A stretch of 64,000 nucleotides of DNA from Cystobacter ferrugineus. Lineage in GTDB: Bacteria; Myxococcota; Myxococcia; Myxococcales; Myxococcaceae. Where the stretch lies: assembly GCF_001887355.1 (NCBI RefSeq), contig NZ_MPIN01000005.1, forward strand, positions 187,390 through 251,389, in the 5' to 3' direction. The position numbers and the translations under genes were made by a program. Shown here in pieces: positions 26,572-36,026 of the stretch. Under the pieces are notes generated by a model. The model did no database searches and had not been told where the DNA came from. It saw only the letters and a program-made list of their open reading frames with translations. The first letter of the stretch is position 1; every line of letters begins with the position of its first letter.

Positions 26572-28098
26572 ATGTACCGTCCCCGACTTCTGATCGATGG
26601 CGACACCCTCCGCCTGGAGGAAATCCTCCAGGTCGCCCACAACGAGGCGACCGTGGAACTCTCCCCCGAGGCGGAAGCGTGTGTACGGGCCTCGCGTGAT
26701 CTCGTGGAGCGCGTGGCCGCCGGAGACGCGCCCGCCTATGGCATCAACACCGGCTTTGGCACCCTGGCCGAGGTGCGCATCGACAAGAAGGACTTGTCGG
26801 AGCTGCAGCGCAATCTCATCCTCTCGCACGCCGCCGGTGTGGGCACGCCCATGTCCCTGCCCGAGGCGCGCGCCCTGCTGCTCTTGCGCTGCAACGTGCT
26901 CGCCAAGGGCTTCTCCGGCATCCGCCTGGAGACGCTCAAGCTCGCCCTGGACATGCTCAACAAGGACGTGGTGCCGGTGGTGCCCGAGCGCGGCAGCGTG
27001 GGCGCCTCGGGAGACCTGGCGCCGCTGGCGCACCTGGCGCTCGTCTTCATCGGCGAGGGCGAGGCCTTCTACCAGGGCCAGCGGATGCCGGCCCGTCAGG
27101 CGCTGGAGCGCGCCGGCCTCAAGCCCGTGGTGCTCGAGGCCAAGGAAGGCCTGGCGCTCGTCAATGGCACCCAGGCCATGTGCGCCGTGGGCACGCTGCT
27201 GCAACTGCGCGCCGAGTCGCTCGCCCAGGTGGCCGACATCGCCGGCTCCATGACGCTCGAGGGCCTGCTCGGCAGCCACAAGCCCTTCCTGCCGGAGATC
27301 CAGGACGTGCGCCCCCACGAGGGCCAGAAGGCCGTCGCCGCCCACCTGTTGCGGCTGCTCGCGGGCAGCGATCTGGTGGAGACGCACGTGAACTGCAGCA
27401 AGGTGCAGGACCCCTACTCCCTGCGCTGCATGCCCCAGGTGCACGGCGCGGCGCGCGAGGGGCTCTCCTTCGCCCGGCGCATCCTCGAGGTCGAGGTCAA
27501 CAGCGCCACGGACAACCCGCTCGTCTTCGCCGACACGGGCCGCATCATCTCGGGCGGCAACTTCCACGGCCAGCCCATCTCGCTCGCCATGGACGTGACG
27601 GCCATGGCGCTCACCCAGTTGTCCTCCATCAGCGAGCGGCGCGTGGAGCAGCTCGTCAACCCGGCCCTGTCCAACCTGCCCCCCTTCCTCGCCAAGAACC
27701 CGGGCCTCAACTCGGGCTTCATGATCGCCCAGGTGACCAGCGCCGCGCTCGTCGCCGAGTCGCGCGTGCTCTGCCACCCCGCCTCGGTGGACTCCATCCC
27801 CTCCTCCGCCGGCCGCGAGGACCACGTGTCCATGGGCATGACCGCGGCGCTCAAGGGCCGCCAGGTGGCGGACTTCACCCGCACGTGCCTCGCCATCGAG
27901 TTGCTCGTGGCCAGCCAGGCGCTCGACTACCGGCTGCCGGTGAAGGCCGGCCGGGGCCCGCGCGCCGCGCATGAGCTGGTGCGCAGCCGCGTGCCCACCA
28001 TGGAGAAGGATCGCGAGATCCACCGCGACATCGAGGCCGTCTGCGAGCTCATCGACTCGGGCCTGCTCCTGCAGACCGTGCGCCACGCCACCGCCTAG
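26572..28098 (+). CDS. hutH: Histidine ammonia-lyase
   Basis: 508 residues, the usual family length. The MIO prosthetic-group triad is Ala145-Ser146-Gly147 within [13 protein letters not shown]. The conserved YGINTGFG is near 62-69. The enzyme removes ammonia from histidine to give urocanate, the first step of histidine breakdown. No hutU, hutI or hutG follows here, so the pathway must be split. It starts at ATG 26572 with GGAG upstream and is divergent from lysC. Confidence 0.96.
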   Translation: MYRPRLLIDGDTLRLEEILQVAHNEATVELSPEAEACVRASRDLVERVAAGDAPAYGINTGFGTLAEVRIDKKDLSELQRNLILSHAAGVGTPMSLPEARALLLLRCNVLAKGFSGIRLETLKLALDMLNKDVVPVVPERGSVGASGDLAPLAHLALVFIGEGEAFYQGQRMPARQALERAGLKPVVLEAKEGLALVNGTQAMCAVGTLLQLRAESLAQVADIAGSMTLEGLLGSHKPFLPEIQDVRPHEGQKAVAAHLLRLLAGSDLVETHVNCSKVQDPYSLRCMPQVHGAAREGLSFARRILEVEVNSATDNPLVFADTGRIISGGNFHGQPISLAMDVTAMALTQLSSISERRVEQLVNPALSNLPPFLAKNPGLNSGFMIAQVTSAALVAESRVLCHPASVDSIPSSAGREDHVSMGMTAALKGRQVADFTRTCLAIELLVASQALDYRLPVKAGRGPRAAHELVRSRVPTMEKDREIHRDIEAVCELIDSGLLLQTVRHATA

Positions 28099-28109
28099 CC
28101 CACCCTCAC

Positions 28110-28131
28110 GGCCCGGGATGACCTCCGGGCC
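28110..28131 (+). terminator. GC hairpin after hutH
   Basis: Inverted repeat GGCCCGG/CCGGGCC with an eight-base loop, followed by TT only. It sits 12 bp past the hutH stop and 10 bp before the next ATG, so it may attenuate rather than end transcription. Confidence 0.4.
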
Positions 28132-28140
28132 TTCCACGGC

Positions 28141-29817
28141 ATGACGCGTTCCCTCCGAGACCTGAGTCCTTTGCGCCTGGCGGTGCTCGTCCTGATCGCC
28201 GTGGCGGCCTACGTGGGATGGAGCACGTTCTGGTTTCTCACGGACGACGCGTTCATCACCTTCCGCTACATCAGCAATCACATGCGGGGCTGGGGCTATA
28301 CGTGGAATCCGCCCCCGTTCCGCCCCGTGGAGGGCTACTCCAACTTCCTCTGGATGGTGCTGCTGGAAGGCATCTGGCGGCTGACGGGCGTGGAGCCGCC
28401 CGACGCCGCCAACCCCGTGTCCCTGCTGCTGTCCTACGGCACGCTCGCGCTGGGCTTCACCTGGGTGTGGCGCATGGCCCTGCCCCCCTCGCTCGAGCGC
28501 CATCGCTTCGCGCTCGCGGTGGTGGTCCTGGTGGGCGTGCTCTCCAACCGGACCTTCCTCGCGTGGATGAGCTCCGGGCTGGAGACGTCCCTCTTCATCT
28601 TCTGCACCACGCTCTGGATCGTGGCCACGCTCGAGCTGGACCGGGGCGGAGGGCCTCGTGCGCTCGCGGTGTCCTGCACCGCCGCGGCCCTCATCGCGCT
28701 CACCCGGCCGGACGGGCAGTTGATGGTGCTGGCCAGTGGGCTGCTCGCCCTGGGCTTCTTCCTGAGGACGCCCCCCCGGGGCCGCTGGGTGCTGGCGGGA
28801 CTGCCCCTGCTGCTCGATGTCGCGCACCTGCTCTGGCGCCATGCCACCTATGGTGAGTGGGTCCCCAACACGTACTTCGCCAAGCACGTGGCGGCCTGGC
28901 CCGAGAGTGGTCTGCGCTATGCCCTGTCGTTCGTCCTGGAGTACGCGCTGTGGGTCTGGCTCATCGTGGGAATCGCCGCCACCGTGACCCTCCTCCGGAG
29001 CCTGGGCGGGCGGCGTGTCGTGAGCGCGGTGAGCGCGCGGCCCGGCGCGGTCGCGGTCGTGGCGGTGCTCGCGGCGCACTTCGCCTACTACACCCTCATC
29101 ATCGGCGGGGATCACTTCGAGTACCGCGTCTACGCGCACCTCGTACTGCCCTTGTGGGTGTCCTTCGTGGGCTTCCTCGCGTGGCGGGAGGCCTCGGCGC
29201 GGAGCGCGGCGGCGGTGGGAGGCCTCTTCCTGCTGCTGAGCCTGCCCCTGCCCTGGGTCCACTACGCGCGCACGCACGAGCTGTCGACCCGCACGAGCAC
29301 CCACAAGCTCTTCCAACCGGTGGCGGACGCGTTTCCCCCCGGAGCGCGCGCCTATGCCCAGCTCTTCGATGCGCAGCAGGCCTGGCTCATCCGCCACCTG
29401 GTGGGCCTGAGACATCAGGAGCACAAGGTCTTCTACCAGGTGCAACAGCAGAGCCTTCCCCCGCGCGAGGTCGGCGAGGAGTTGAAGTTCGGAGATCCGA
29501 TGACTCGGCTCGTGCTGGTCTGGAAGACCGTCGGCGTGCCCGCCTGGGTGTTGCCCGAGGTGGTCATCCTCGACTACCTCGGACTCAACGACCGGGTGGT
29601 GGCGCGCACGCCCTTGAGCGCCGCCAGGCAGGAGAACCGGACCATGGCCCATGATCGCCATCCACCTCCGGGCTACTTCAAGTGCTTCGAGCCCAACCTG
29701 CGCTACCAGGAGGGCCGGTTCGTGGTGCTCCCCCGCGGCGAGCCCCTCACCGACGAGCGCATCCGCGAGTGCGAGGCCCGCTTCGATCCGACCCGCGCCG
29801 CCCCCGTCACTCCTTGA
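28141..29817 (+). CDS. Polytopic membrane protein, GT-C glycosyltransferase-like
   Basis: 558 residues with about nine to ten membrane helices over the first 390, then a soluble C-terminal domain. The N-terminal signature DDAFITFRYISNHMRGWGY followed by WNPP and VEGYSNFLW is typical of GT-C-like membrane enzymes, in which the first loop Asp is catalytic. Such proteins use lipid-linked sugars at the outer face. Substrate unknown. The last 11 bp overlap the end of the convergent reductase gene. Confidence 0.83.
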   Translation: MTRSLRDLSPLRLAVLVLIAVAAYVGWSTFWFLTDDAFITFRYISNHMRGWGYTWNPPPFRPVEGYSNFLWMVLLEGIWRLTGVEPPDAANPVSLLLSYGTLALGFTWVWRMALPPSLERHRFALAVVVLVGVLSNRTFLAWMSSGLETSLFIFCTTLWIVATLELDRGGGPRALAVSCTAAALIALTRPDGQLMVLASGLLALGFFLRTPPRGRWVLAGLPLLLDVAHLLWRHATYGEWVPNTYFAKHVAAWPESGLRYALSFVLEYALWVWLIVGIAATVTLLRSLGGRRVVSAVSARPGAVAVVAVLAAHFAYYTLIIGGDHFEYRVYAHLVLPLWVSFVGFLAWREASARSAAAVGGLFLLLSLPLPWVHYARTHELSTRTSTHKLFQPVADAFPPGARAYAQLFDAQQAWLIRHLVGLRHQEHKVFYQVQQQSLPPREVGEELKFGDPMTRLVLVWKTVGVPAWVLPEVVILDYLGLNDRVVARTPLSAARQENRTMAHDRHPPPGYFKCFEPNLRYQEGRFVVLPRGEPLTDERIRECEARFDPTRAAPVTP

Positions 29818-30691
29818 GTCCCGCCTCCTGGGCGATCTGCCGGGCGAGCACGGCGAAGTCCAGGTCCTGCTCGCCCCGGGCCCGGGCCGCGAGCCACCGG
29901 TCGCGCACCACCGAGGCGAACGGGAGCGGAACGGACAGCGCCTCTCCCGCCTCGAGCATCAACCGCGTGTCCTTCGCCGCCAGCGTCACCGGCACGCCCT
30001 GCGGGCCATAGGCGCGATCGAGGATCAGCCGGCCATAGTTCTTGTGCACGGGCGCCGAGAAGAAGCTCTCGGTCAGCACCTCGAACACCCGGGCCCTGTC
30101 CAGGCCGCCCTTCTCCGTCAGGGCGAAGACCTCGCCGAGCTGCTCGATGGTGGAGAAGATGAGGAAGTTGCAGCACAGCTTGAGCAGGTGCGCCTGGGCG
30201 GGCGCCTCCCCCACCACGAAGAGCCGCTGTCCGAGCCCCTCCAGCACCGGGCGCGCGGAGGCCACCGCCCCAGCCTCTCCCGCCGCCATCACGAACAACT
30301 TCCCCTGGGCCGCCGCGGGGGGCCGGCCCAGCACCGGGGCCGCCACATAGCCCTGCCCCTTCTTCGCGTGCGCGTCCGCCAGCCGCTCGGAGAGCTTGGG
30401 GGAGATGGTGCTGGTGCCCACGTGGACCGCCCCGGCGCCCAGCCCCCGCGCGAGCCCGTCCTCCCCGAGCACCACCTGCTCCACCGCCGCGTCATCCGCG
30501 AGCGAGGAGATCACCACCTCGGCCCCGACCGCCGCCTCCGCCGGTGACGCGGCCCGGCGAGCACCCGCCTCGACGAGGGGCGCTGCCTTGTCCGGCGAGC
30601 GGTTCCACACCGTGAGGGCATGGCCGGCCTCGAGCAGATGACCCGCCATGGCACTGCCCATGGCACCCAGTCCGATGAACCCGATCTTCAT
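29807..30691 (-). CDS. NAD(P)-dependent beta-hydroxyacid dehydrogenase (3-hydroxyisobutyrate dehydrogenase family)
   Basis: 294 residues, the standard length. Rossmann motif GLGAMG is at 7-12. The substrate-binding GTSTISP-like segment and a probable catalytic Lys in HLLKLCCNF are in place. The family oxidises beta-hydroxyacids or reduces tartronate or succinic semialdehydes; the substrate cannot be told from sequence here. The ATG at 30691 follows AGGAGGAG. It is convergent with and overlaps the membrane protein gene by 11 bp. Confidence 0.88.
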   Translation of the reverse strand: MKIGFIGLGAMGSAMAGHLLEAGHALTVWNRSPDKAAPLVEAGARRAASPAEAAVGAEVVISSLADDAAVEQVVLGEDGLARGLGAGAVHVGTSTISPKLSERLADAHAKKGQGYVAAPVLGRPPAAAQGKLFVMAAGEAGAVASARPVLEGLGQRLFVVGEAPAQAHLLKLCCNFLIFSTIEQLGEVFALTEKGGLDRARVFEVLTESFFSAPVHKNYGRLILDRAYGPQGVPVTLAAKDTRLMLEAGEALSVPLPFASVVRDRWLAARARGEQDLDFAVLARQIAQEAGLKE

Positions 30692-30816
30692 GAAGTCTCC
30701 TCCTGGAAATGAGGCGTGGCGCCATCCAGTCCACGCCAGAATCCGAGGAGACCGGGGGCATTCCCACGCGAAGGGGCGAGGAGTGAACGCCCCTTCGTCG
30801 CCGGAAGCCAGAAGAC

Positions 30817-32160
30817 TCAGCGCCGGGGGCCCCGGCCGCCCGAGACCTGCCGCAACGACACATCATCCACGTACGTGCCCGAGCCCGTGGAGCGGCCCAC
30901 GTCCCGCAGCTCCACGCGCGAGTTGGGGCCCTCCGCCCGGACCCGCAGCACCACGTACGTCCAGGCGGTGTCCGACAACTTCTGGCCGCTGGCCTCCAGG
31001 CGCGTGAGCACTTCTCCGTTCCACAGCACCTCCAGGCCATTGTCCCGCGCATCCGTCCCCGGACGGGCGGAGAACGCCAGCCGCAGCTCGTACTCGGCCC
31101 CCGGGCGCGTGGAGACATCCTGCTGGAGCGTGGTGTTGTCCTGGCCATCCAGCTCCACGAGCTGAGCGCCCTGGGCGGCGCTGCCCGCCACGTTGTTCTG
31201 CAACTCGATGGTGCGTCCGGCCGCGCGCCTCCATCCCGGCAGCTCACCCATGCTTTGGAAGTTGCCCCGCCGCAGCGCGGGCTGCTCGAAGTCCCCGTTG
31301 AGCAGCAGGTTGTCGTCCGGAGAGGAGTCCGGCGGCCGCGGCGGGGGACCCGGAGGCCCGGGAGGACGCGGCGGGGAGCGGGGCTGGAGCGCCAGGCGCA
31401 GGTCGCGGATGGCATGCAACGCGTTGGCGTCCCCCGTCGCCGCCCCGATGCCCAGGCCCGTGAAGGACGAGTTCACCTGGCCGCGCCAGTCGATCTGCAA
31501 GGCCCCATTCAGGTAGACGCGGACGCCATCGCGCTCCACCTCGACGCGCAGCGTCGCCCAACGATCATGGGTGTAGACGGCGGGATTGCGCCGGGTGGCC
31601 AGCGCGCGCCCCGAGCCGTCCGTGAGGATCAGCCCGCGCTCCTCTCCGTAGAGCGCCACGTGCACGCCATAGCCCGAGCCATCCGTCACGAAGGCGCGGC
31701 CACCACCCGTGGGCAGCACGTCCCGGCGCGACAGCGGCCGGCGGCCGAACATCAGCACCAGCCCGTCTCCGGTGTCCCAGATGCCGCCCCCCTTGCGATT
31801 GTAGGTGTTGAAGTCGAATTGCACCGCGAAGGGCGGCTGTACCGGCTGGTTGTTCAGGAAGATCGCGCCCGCGGCGCCCGAGCGGTTCTCGGGGACGAGC
31901 ACCATCCGCTCGCCCTCGGCGCGTGGGTAGCCCGAGTTGCGCGTGGCGAGCATGTTGAAGCGGGAGGACTCATTGAAGCGCAGCGGGGGACTCTCGCTCA
32001 GGGCGTAGGACCAGGGGGACTGCTGCCACTCCTGCTCCCGCTCCTGCCGGGGTCGCAACTCCTGCTCCTGCGCCCGGCCCTCCCCGGTGATCAGCGTGGC
32101 CACCAGCGCGGCCGCCGTGCCCAGTAGATGCAGTCCCCCACGACTTCTCTTGCGATGCAT
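30817..32160 (-). CDS. Secreted lectin/LamG-like protein with DUF642-type C-terminus
   Basis: 447 residues. ATG 32160 gives a Sec signal (basic n-region then Ala/Leu core). The first domain (about 60-270) is a legume-lectin or LamG-like beta sandwich with AVQFDFNTYN and a YTHDRWATLRVEVERDG strand pattern. A Pro-rich linker (270-300) follows. The C-terminal domain starts NLLLNGDFEQP and matches the carbohydrate-binding DUF642 layout. It is probably exported and binds glycans. It is divergent from the Kelch protein at 32328. Confidence 0.8.
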   Translation of the reverse strand: MHRKRSRGGLHLLGTAAALVATLITGEGRAQEQELRPRQEREQEWQQSPWSYALSESPPLRFNESSRFNMLATRNSGYPRAEGERMVLVPENRSGAAGAIFLNNQPVQPPFAVQFDFNTYNRKGGGIWDTGDGLVLMFGRRPLSRRDVLPTGGGRAFVTDGSGYGVHVALYGEERGLILTDGSGRALATRRNPAVYTHDRWATLRVEVERDGVRVYLNGALQIDWRGQVNSSFTGLGIGAATGDANALHAIRDLRLALQPRSPPRPPGPPGPPPRPPDSSPDDNLLLNGDFEQPALRRGNFQSMGELPGWRRAAGRTIELQNNVAGSAAQGAQLVELDGQDNTTLQQDVSTRPGAEYELRLAFSARPGTDARDNGLEVLWNGEVLTRLEASGQKLSDTAWTYVVLRVRAEGPNSRVELRDVGRSTGSGTYVDDVSLRQVSGGRGPRR

Positions 32161-32327
32161 TGCGTAATCCCTCGTGCCGACGCCGCCCGCGAGTGGGCGG
32201 CCCATGTCGTGCGTGCTCCGACGCTACCTCCTTCGCCTTATTCAGGACACACGTTGTCACTCCCCCGTCGTACCCTGCGCGGGACCCACCGACTCCAGGT
32301 GGGTTCATTGACCAAGGAAAACACCCG

Positions 32328-33398
32328 ATGAAGTTCCAAGTCTCATCCCTGGTGATGATGGGCTGGTTGTCCATGTCGACCGCGACGATGGCGAGCGGAA
32401 CCGAGGCCCTGAGCACGGGCGTCGGCACCTGGACGCCCACCGCCGCCAAGGCCCTGCCCTACGCCACCAACAGCGCCGTGCGCCTGCGCGCCTCGGGCGA
32501 GGTGATGGAGTCCTATCAGGGCTTCGTGCAACGCTATAACCCATACACCGATACCTGGCGGGTCATGAACCCCGTGTGCTCGCCGGGGTTCTGCCGCATC
32601 CACTCGATGGTGCAACTGGGCTCGGGCCAGGTGCTGGCGATCGCGGGCAACAACCACAAGCGGGGCGACTACTGGACGCTCAAGACGTACGACCCGACCA
32701 CCGACGTCTGGGCCAACCTTCCCTCGCACTCGCTGCCCTTCGCGGACTTCTCCCTGACGGTGCTGGGCTCGGGCCGGGTACTCATGGCGGGAGGATTCAA
32801 CTTCGAGCTCAGTGAGCCCGTCCCCCAGAGCAGCGCGGAGGAGCTCGATCCGGCCACCCAGACCTGGACGCCGGTGGCGAGCATGAACTCGCCACGCTCC
32901 GGGCACCTCGCGACGGTGCTGTACTCGGGCAAGGTGCTGGTGGTGGGCGGCGAGCCGGAGGGCACGGCCACCGCCGAGATCTACGATCCCTCCAAGAAGA
33001 CCTGGACCCTCACGCCCCCTCCGCCCTACCTCCTCCGCCCCCAGCAGGCGATCCGCCTCAACTCGGGCCAGGTGATGGTGCTGGTGGACGGCGAGAGCCC
33101 CACCGAGGCCGAGACGCACCTGTACGATCCCTACAACTCGCGCTGGCTCGCGGGCCCGCCGCTGCCGTTCGCCACCCCCTCCTCCTCCACGATGCTCTAC
33201 TCGGGCGAGGTGCTGGTCTTCAACGACGCCGGGCAGGCCGCAGTGTATGACCCCACCCAGAACGCGTGGCTGCCCGTGGCCTCCGCCACCCAGGCCCCAC
33301 CCTACACCCCCACCTTCGGGGTGTTGCTCCACACGGGTCAGGTGCTGAGGCTGGGAGGCGCCATCGACGCGCCCATCTCCGAGCGCTTCACCCGCTGA
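32328..33398 (+). CDS. Exported Kelch-repeat protein
   Basis: 356 residues from ATG 32328, preceded by AAGGAAA. A Sec signal is at 1-22. The rest is five to six Kelch-type blades of about 50 residues, with the typical SGxVLxxGG strand (for example GSGRVLMAGGFN and YSGKVLVVGGEP). This would form a beta propeller outside the cytoplasm. It is related in design to the 14-repeat lipoprotein at 47420. The binding partner is unknown. Confidence 0.85.
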   Translation: MKFQVSSLVMMGWLSMSTATMASGTEALSTGVGTWTPTAAKALPYATNSAVRLRASGEVMESYQGFVQRYNPYTDTWRVMNPVCSPGFCRIHSMVQLGSGQVLAIAGNNHKRGDYWTLKTYDPTTDVWANLPSHSLPFADFSLTVLGSGRVLMAGGFNFELSEPVPQSSAEELDPATQTWTPVASMNSPRSGHLATVLYSGKVLVVGGEPEGTATAEIYDPSKKTWTLTPPPPYLLRPQQAIRLNSGQVMVLVDGESPTEAETHLYDPYNSRWLAGPPLPFATPSSSTMLYSGEVLVFNDAGQAAVYDPTQNAWLPVASATQAPPYTPTFGVLLHTGQVLRLGGAIDAPISERFTR

Positions 33399-33635
33399 AG
33401 CGCCAAGGGGTGCCCGGCCGCCCCACCTCGGGCACCGGGTTCCCTCCTTCCCCGCCACCGTCCGACATCGTCCACTCCACTCCGGGCCCGCGTCCGGCCC
33501 CCGGGTCCGAGGCGCCTTTCCTGCAACGGACACAAGCCCTCATCACGCGGTGGCGGAACGAAAGAAGTGGGCCTGCCCCCCTGGCCGCTCCGTGCATGAG
33601 CACTAGATTTCTCTACCCCGAAAGAGGAGAAATCC

Positions 33636-34223
33636 ATGAAGCCGCTCCCGATCCGCCGCCCCGTTGCCCTGACGACGCAGAAGCGCGCCTGCACCCTGAG
33701 CGTGTCGCGCGTCACACTCGAGCAGCGGTTGGGACGCCCGCTCGTGCATGACGAGGAGGGAGATGGCCTCGGGCCCCGCTACCGGTGGGAGTCCACCTGT
33801 GAGTGTGGCCTGGAGCTGTTCATCGACCTGCCCATCCACGCCGCCGGGGAAGAGGGCGAGGCGACGCTGTGGATGGATCATGTCGAGGTGGAGCACGCGC
33901 TCGCGCACCTGGGACTCGCCCCACGGCACGTGCGCTGGCGCGTGGACATGCAGCACCCCCTGCCGCTGGAGGGCTGGGCGCTCGTGCGTCAGGATGACTT
34001 CGGCAACCGCTTCGACCTGTGTATCCTCCCCGTCCAGACCCATGCCGAGTGCCTGGGACGGCTGCTGAGCACGCGCGCCACCCGGCGCGCCTTCCAGGTC
34101 GAGCCCCGGGGCACGCCACCCCGTCAGGGCTGGGCCGTCATCCGCCAGGACGCCGAGGGCAACCAGTACGAGGTGGCCGTGCACCCCCAGCGGCGGCGCG
34201 CCCCCCGGCTCGTTGGCGCCTAG
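33636..34223 (+). CDS. Unknown protein with a duplicated GW-RQD motif
   Basis: 195 residues; ATG 33636 has AGAGGAGA upstream. It is not recognised. Residues 113-135 (GWALVRQDDFGNRFDLCILP) and about 168-185 (GWAVIRQDAEGNQYEVAVHP) are clearly duplicated, and each looks like the core of small proteins with an RQDDNGN motif known in other bacteria. A CEC cysteine pair sits near residue 52. It is soluble. The TAG stop lies exactly at the left end of the IS1182-type element, so the coding region is intact. Confidence 0.75.
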   Translation: MKPLPIRRPVALTTQKRACTLSVSRVTLEQRLGRPLVHDEEGDGLGPRYRWESTCECGLELFIDLPIHAAGEEGEATLWMDHVEVEHALAHLGLAPRHVRWRVDMQHPLPLEGWALVRQDDFGNRFDLCILPVQTHAECLGRLLSTRATRRAFQVEPRGTPPRQGWAVIRQDAEGNQYEVAVHPQRRRAPRLVGA

Positions 34224-35944
34224 GAGCGTGTCGGCGAATGGGCCAGGAGCAGGGGGCGCGTAGCAGGCACCAGGTGATGCGCCAGCAGCGGAGGTGACGC
34301 CGTCTCCTGGTGCACCGCGCCGGGAGCGAGGCCCCCGCCCGCTACGCGGGCTGTGCTACGAGGGCGGGCAACTCCCAGCCCTGCCGGTACAGCTTCTTGA
34401 GGTTGTGTACCGCACACGCCAGGGAAAATTCTCCGCGCACCTTGGCCAGGCCCCGCAGAGAGAAGCGCGGCAGCGTCCCGTTCTTCACCTGGCCGATAAC
34501 GGGCTCGGCCGTCACCTTGCGTCGCGCGTACGCCTTGCGTCCCCGCTTCGTCAGCAGCTTGCGCTTCATCCGCTGCTTGAAGCTCAAGTCCTTGGGCGGG
34601 CGTCCGCGCGGTGCCGCTGGCGCCTCCTGTCCGTGCTTGGAGCGGCCGGTGGCGACAAAGCACTCCACGCCCTGGGCCTCCACCTTCTCAATGTCCTCCT
34701 GACACAGGTAGCCCGAGTCCGCGCTCAGCTCCACGGGCAAAAGCCCCGTGTTGCCCCGCACCTGCTCCACCATCGGCTCGAGTTGACGCGCATCGTTGCC
34801 GCTCTGCCCCACCTGCTGCGCCACTATCAGTTGCGTGTCCGCGTCCACCGCCACCTGCGCGTTGTAGGACTGCTGGAAGGAGCCTGCCCGGGGCATGATT
34901 CTGGAGTCCGGGTCGGTGAAGTTGCGCTGCGCCTTCTCGCTGGGTTTGGCCTCCTCGGGCTTGTCCTCGCCCTTGGCCTCCGCCTTCTGCCGGGCCTCCT
35001 TCTCCAACTCTTCCTTGGCCTGGCGAATCTTTTGCCGGCGCCTGGTCTTGTCCACCGCCAGCGCCAGCTTCTTGTCCGCCTCCAGCTGACGCGCCGCCTC
35101 CCTCAGCCGCTCGGCTCTCTTCTTGGCGTCTCTCAGCGCCTCGGGCAGCTCGTCCCCACGCTGCCCCTTACCAAAGCGCCTGTCCTCCTCGGCATCCCGC
35201 GCCGCGGCCTCCTCCAGGAGCTTGCCAATCTGCTCGTCCAGCTTCTTCATGGCCTCCTCCATCCGTCCGTAGCTCATGGCCTTGTGCTTGCTGGCGTTGG
35301 CCTTCACCTTCGTGCCGTCCACCGACAGGTGCCCCAGCTTCTTGAGCCCTGCCTCTCGCGCCAGCCTCAACGTGTCCACGAAGAGCGCTCGGAAGGCTTC
35401 CAGGTGCCGCACCCGGAAGGCGCACACCGTGTCATGGTCCGGCCTCTCGCCTCCCGTCAGGTAGCGAAAGGCAATGTCCGTCTCGCACCGCCTCTCAATC
35501 TCCCGGCTGCTCGTAATGCCCCGCGCGTACGCGTACATGAGTAGCAGCGTCATCATCACCGGGTGGTAGGGCGGCTGCCCTCGCTCCTGGGTGTACGCCT
35601 CCAGAATGGGGCTGAAGTCGAGCGCCTTGCGCAGGTCGACGAAGAAGCACGCCAGGTGCCCCTCTCCCAGCACCTCCCGCGCGTACTGCGGCAGCAACTG
35701 CCCCTGCTCCGGTGTCCACTCCCGGAATGGCCTCGGCGAGGCGTAGCGGGCGGAGCCCTTCGCTTGCTCCTCCCTCCCCGGCTTCTCGCTGGCGGCTACT
35801 TCCAACAGGGCGGCCTGCTCCGGCTTCTTCGTCGAGGGGGTGCTCACCCTCCACCTTCAACCAGAACTCGCCTCCCCTCTGAAGGACCACCTGGGGCGTC
35901 ACCCCTCTGGTCCACCCTCTACGGTGGGTTTCTCCGACACGCTC
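34224..35944 (-). mobile_element. IS1182-family insertion sequence
   Basis: About 1.72 kb carrying one transposase gene. The ends are inverted repeats GAGCGTGTCGG and CCGACACGCTC, flanked on both sides by CTAG (34220-34223 and 35945-35948), which is either a 4-bp target duplication or part of a longer palindromic end. The flanking sequence would read through to the same TAG stop without the element. The transposase frame is complete, so the element may be active. Confidence 0.85.
34342..35847 (-). CDS. IS1182-family DDE transposase
   Basis: 501 residues, complete. The N-terminal DUF772-type segment (about 55-150) contains YHPVMMTLLLMYAYARG and SSREIERRCETDIAFRYL. A long charged, coiled-coil insert follows the DGTKVKANASKHKAMSY motif. 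The C-terminal part has VDADTQLIVAQQVGQSGND, LSADSGYL and the AEPVIGQVKNG motif. These contain the expected catalytic acidic residues of the DDE/RNase H fold. Start ATG 35847. It fills nearly the whole element and has no second frame. Confidence 0.92.
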   Translation of the reverse strand: MSTPSTKKPEQAALLEVAASEKPGREEQAKGSARYASPRPFREWTPEQGQLLPQYAREVLGEGHLACFFVDLRKALDFSPILEAYTQERGQPPYHPVMMTLLLMYAYARGITSSREIERRCETDIAFRYLTGGERPDHDTVCAFRVRHLEAFRALFVDTLRLAREAGLKKLGHLSVDGTKVKANASKHKAMSYGRMEEAMKKLDEQIGKLLEEAAARDAEEDRRFGKGQRGDELPEALRDAKKRAERLREAARQLEADKKLALAVDKTRRRQKIRQAKEELEKEARQKAEAKGEDKPEEAKPSEKAQRNFTDPDSRIMPRAGSFQQSYNAQVAVDADTQLIVAQQVGQSGNDARQLEPMVEQVRGNTGLLPVELSADSGYLCQEDIEKVEAQGVECFVATGRSKHGQEAPAAPRGRPPKDLSFKQRMKRKLLTKRGRKAYARRKVTAEPVIGQVKNGTLPRFSLRGLAKVRGEFSLACAVHNLKKLYRQGWELPALVAQPA

Positions 35945-36026
35945 CTAGACAGCGCCCGGCTTCAAAGTTCACAAATTCCGCCGTGACGCTCTGCTAGACC
36001 GCTCGGTCTCACCTAGAGAGCGCAAC

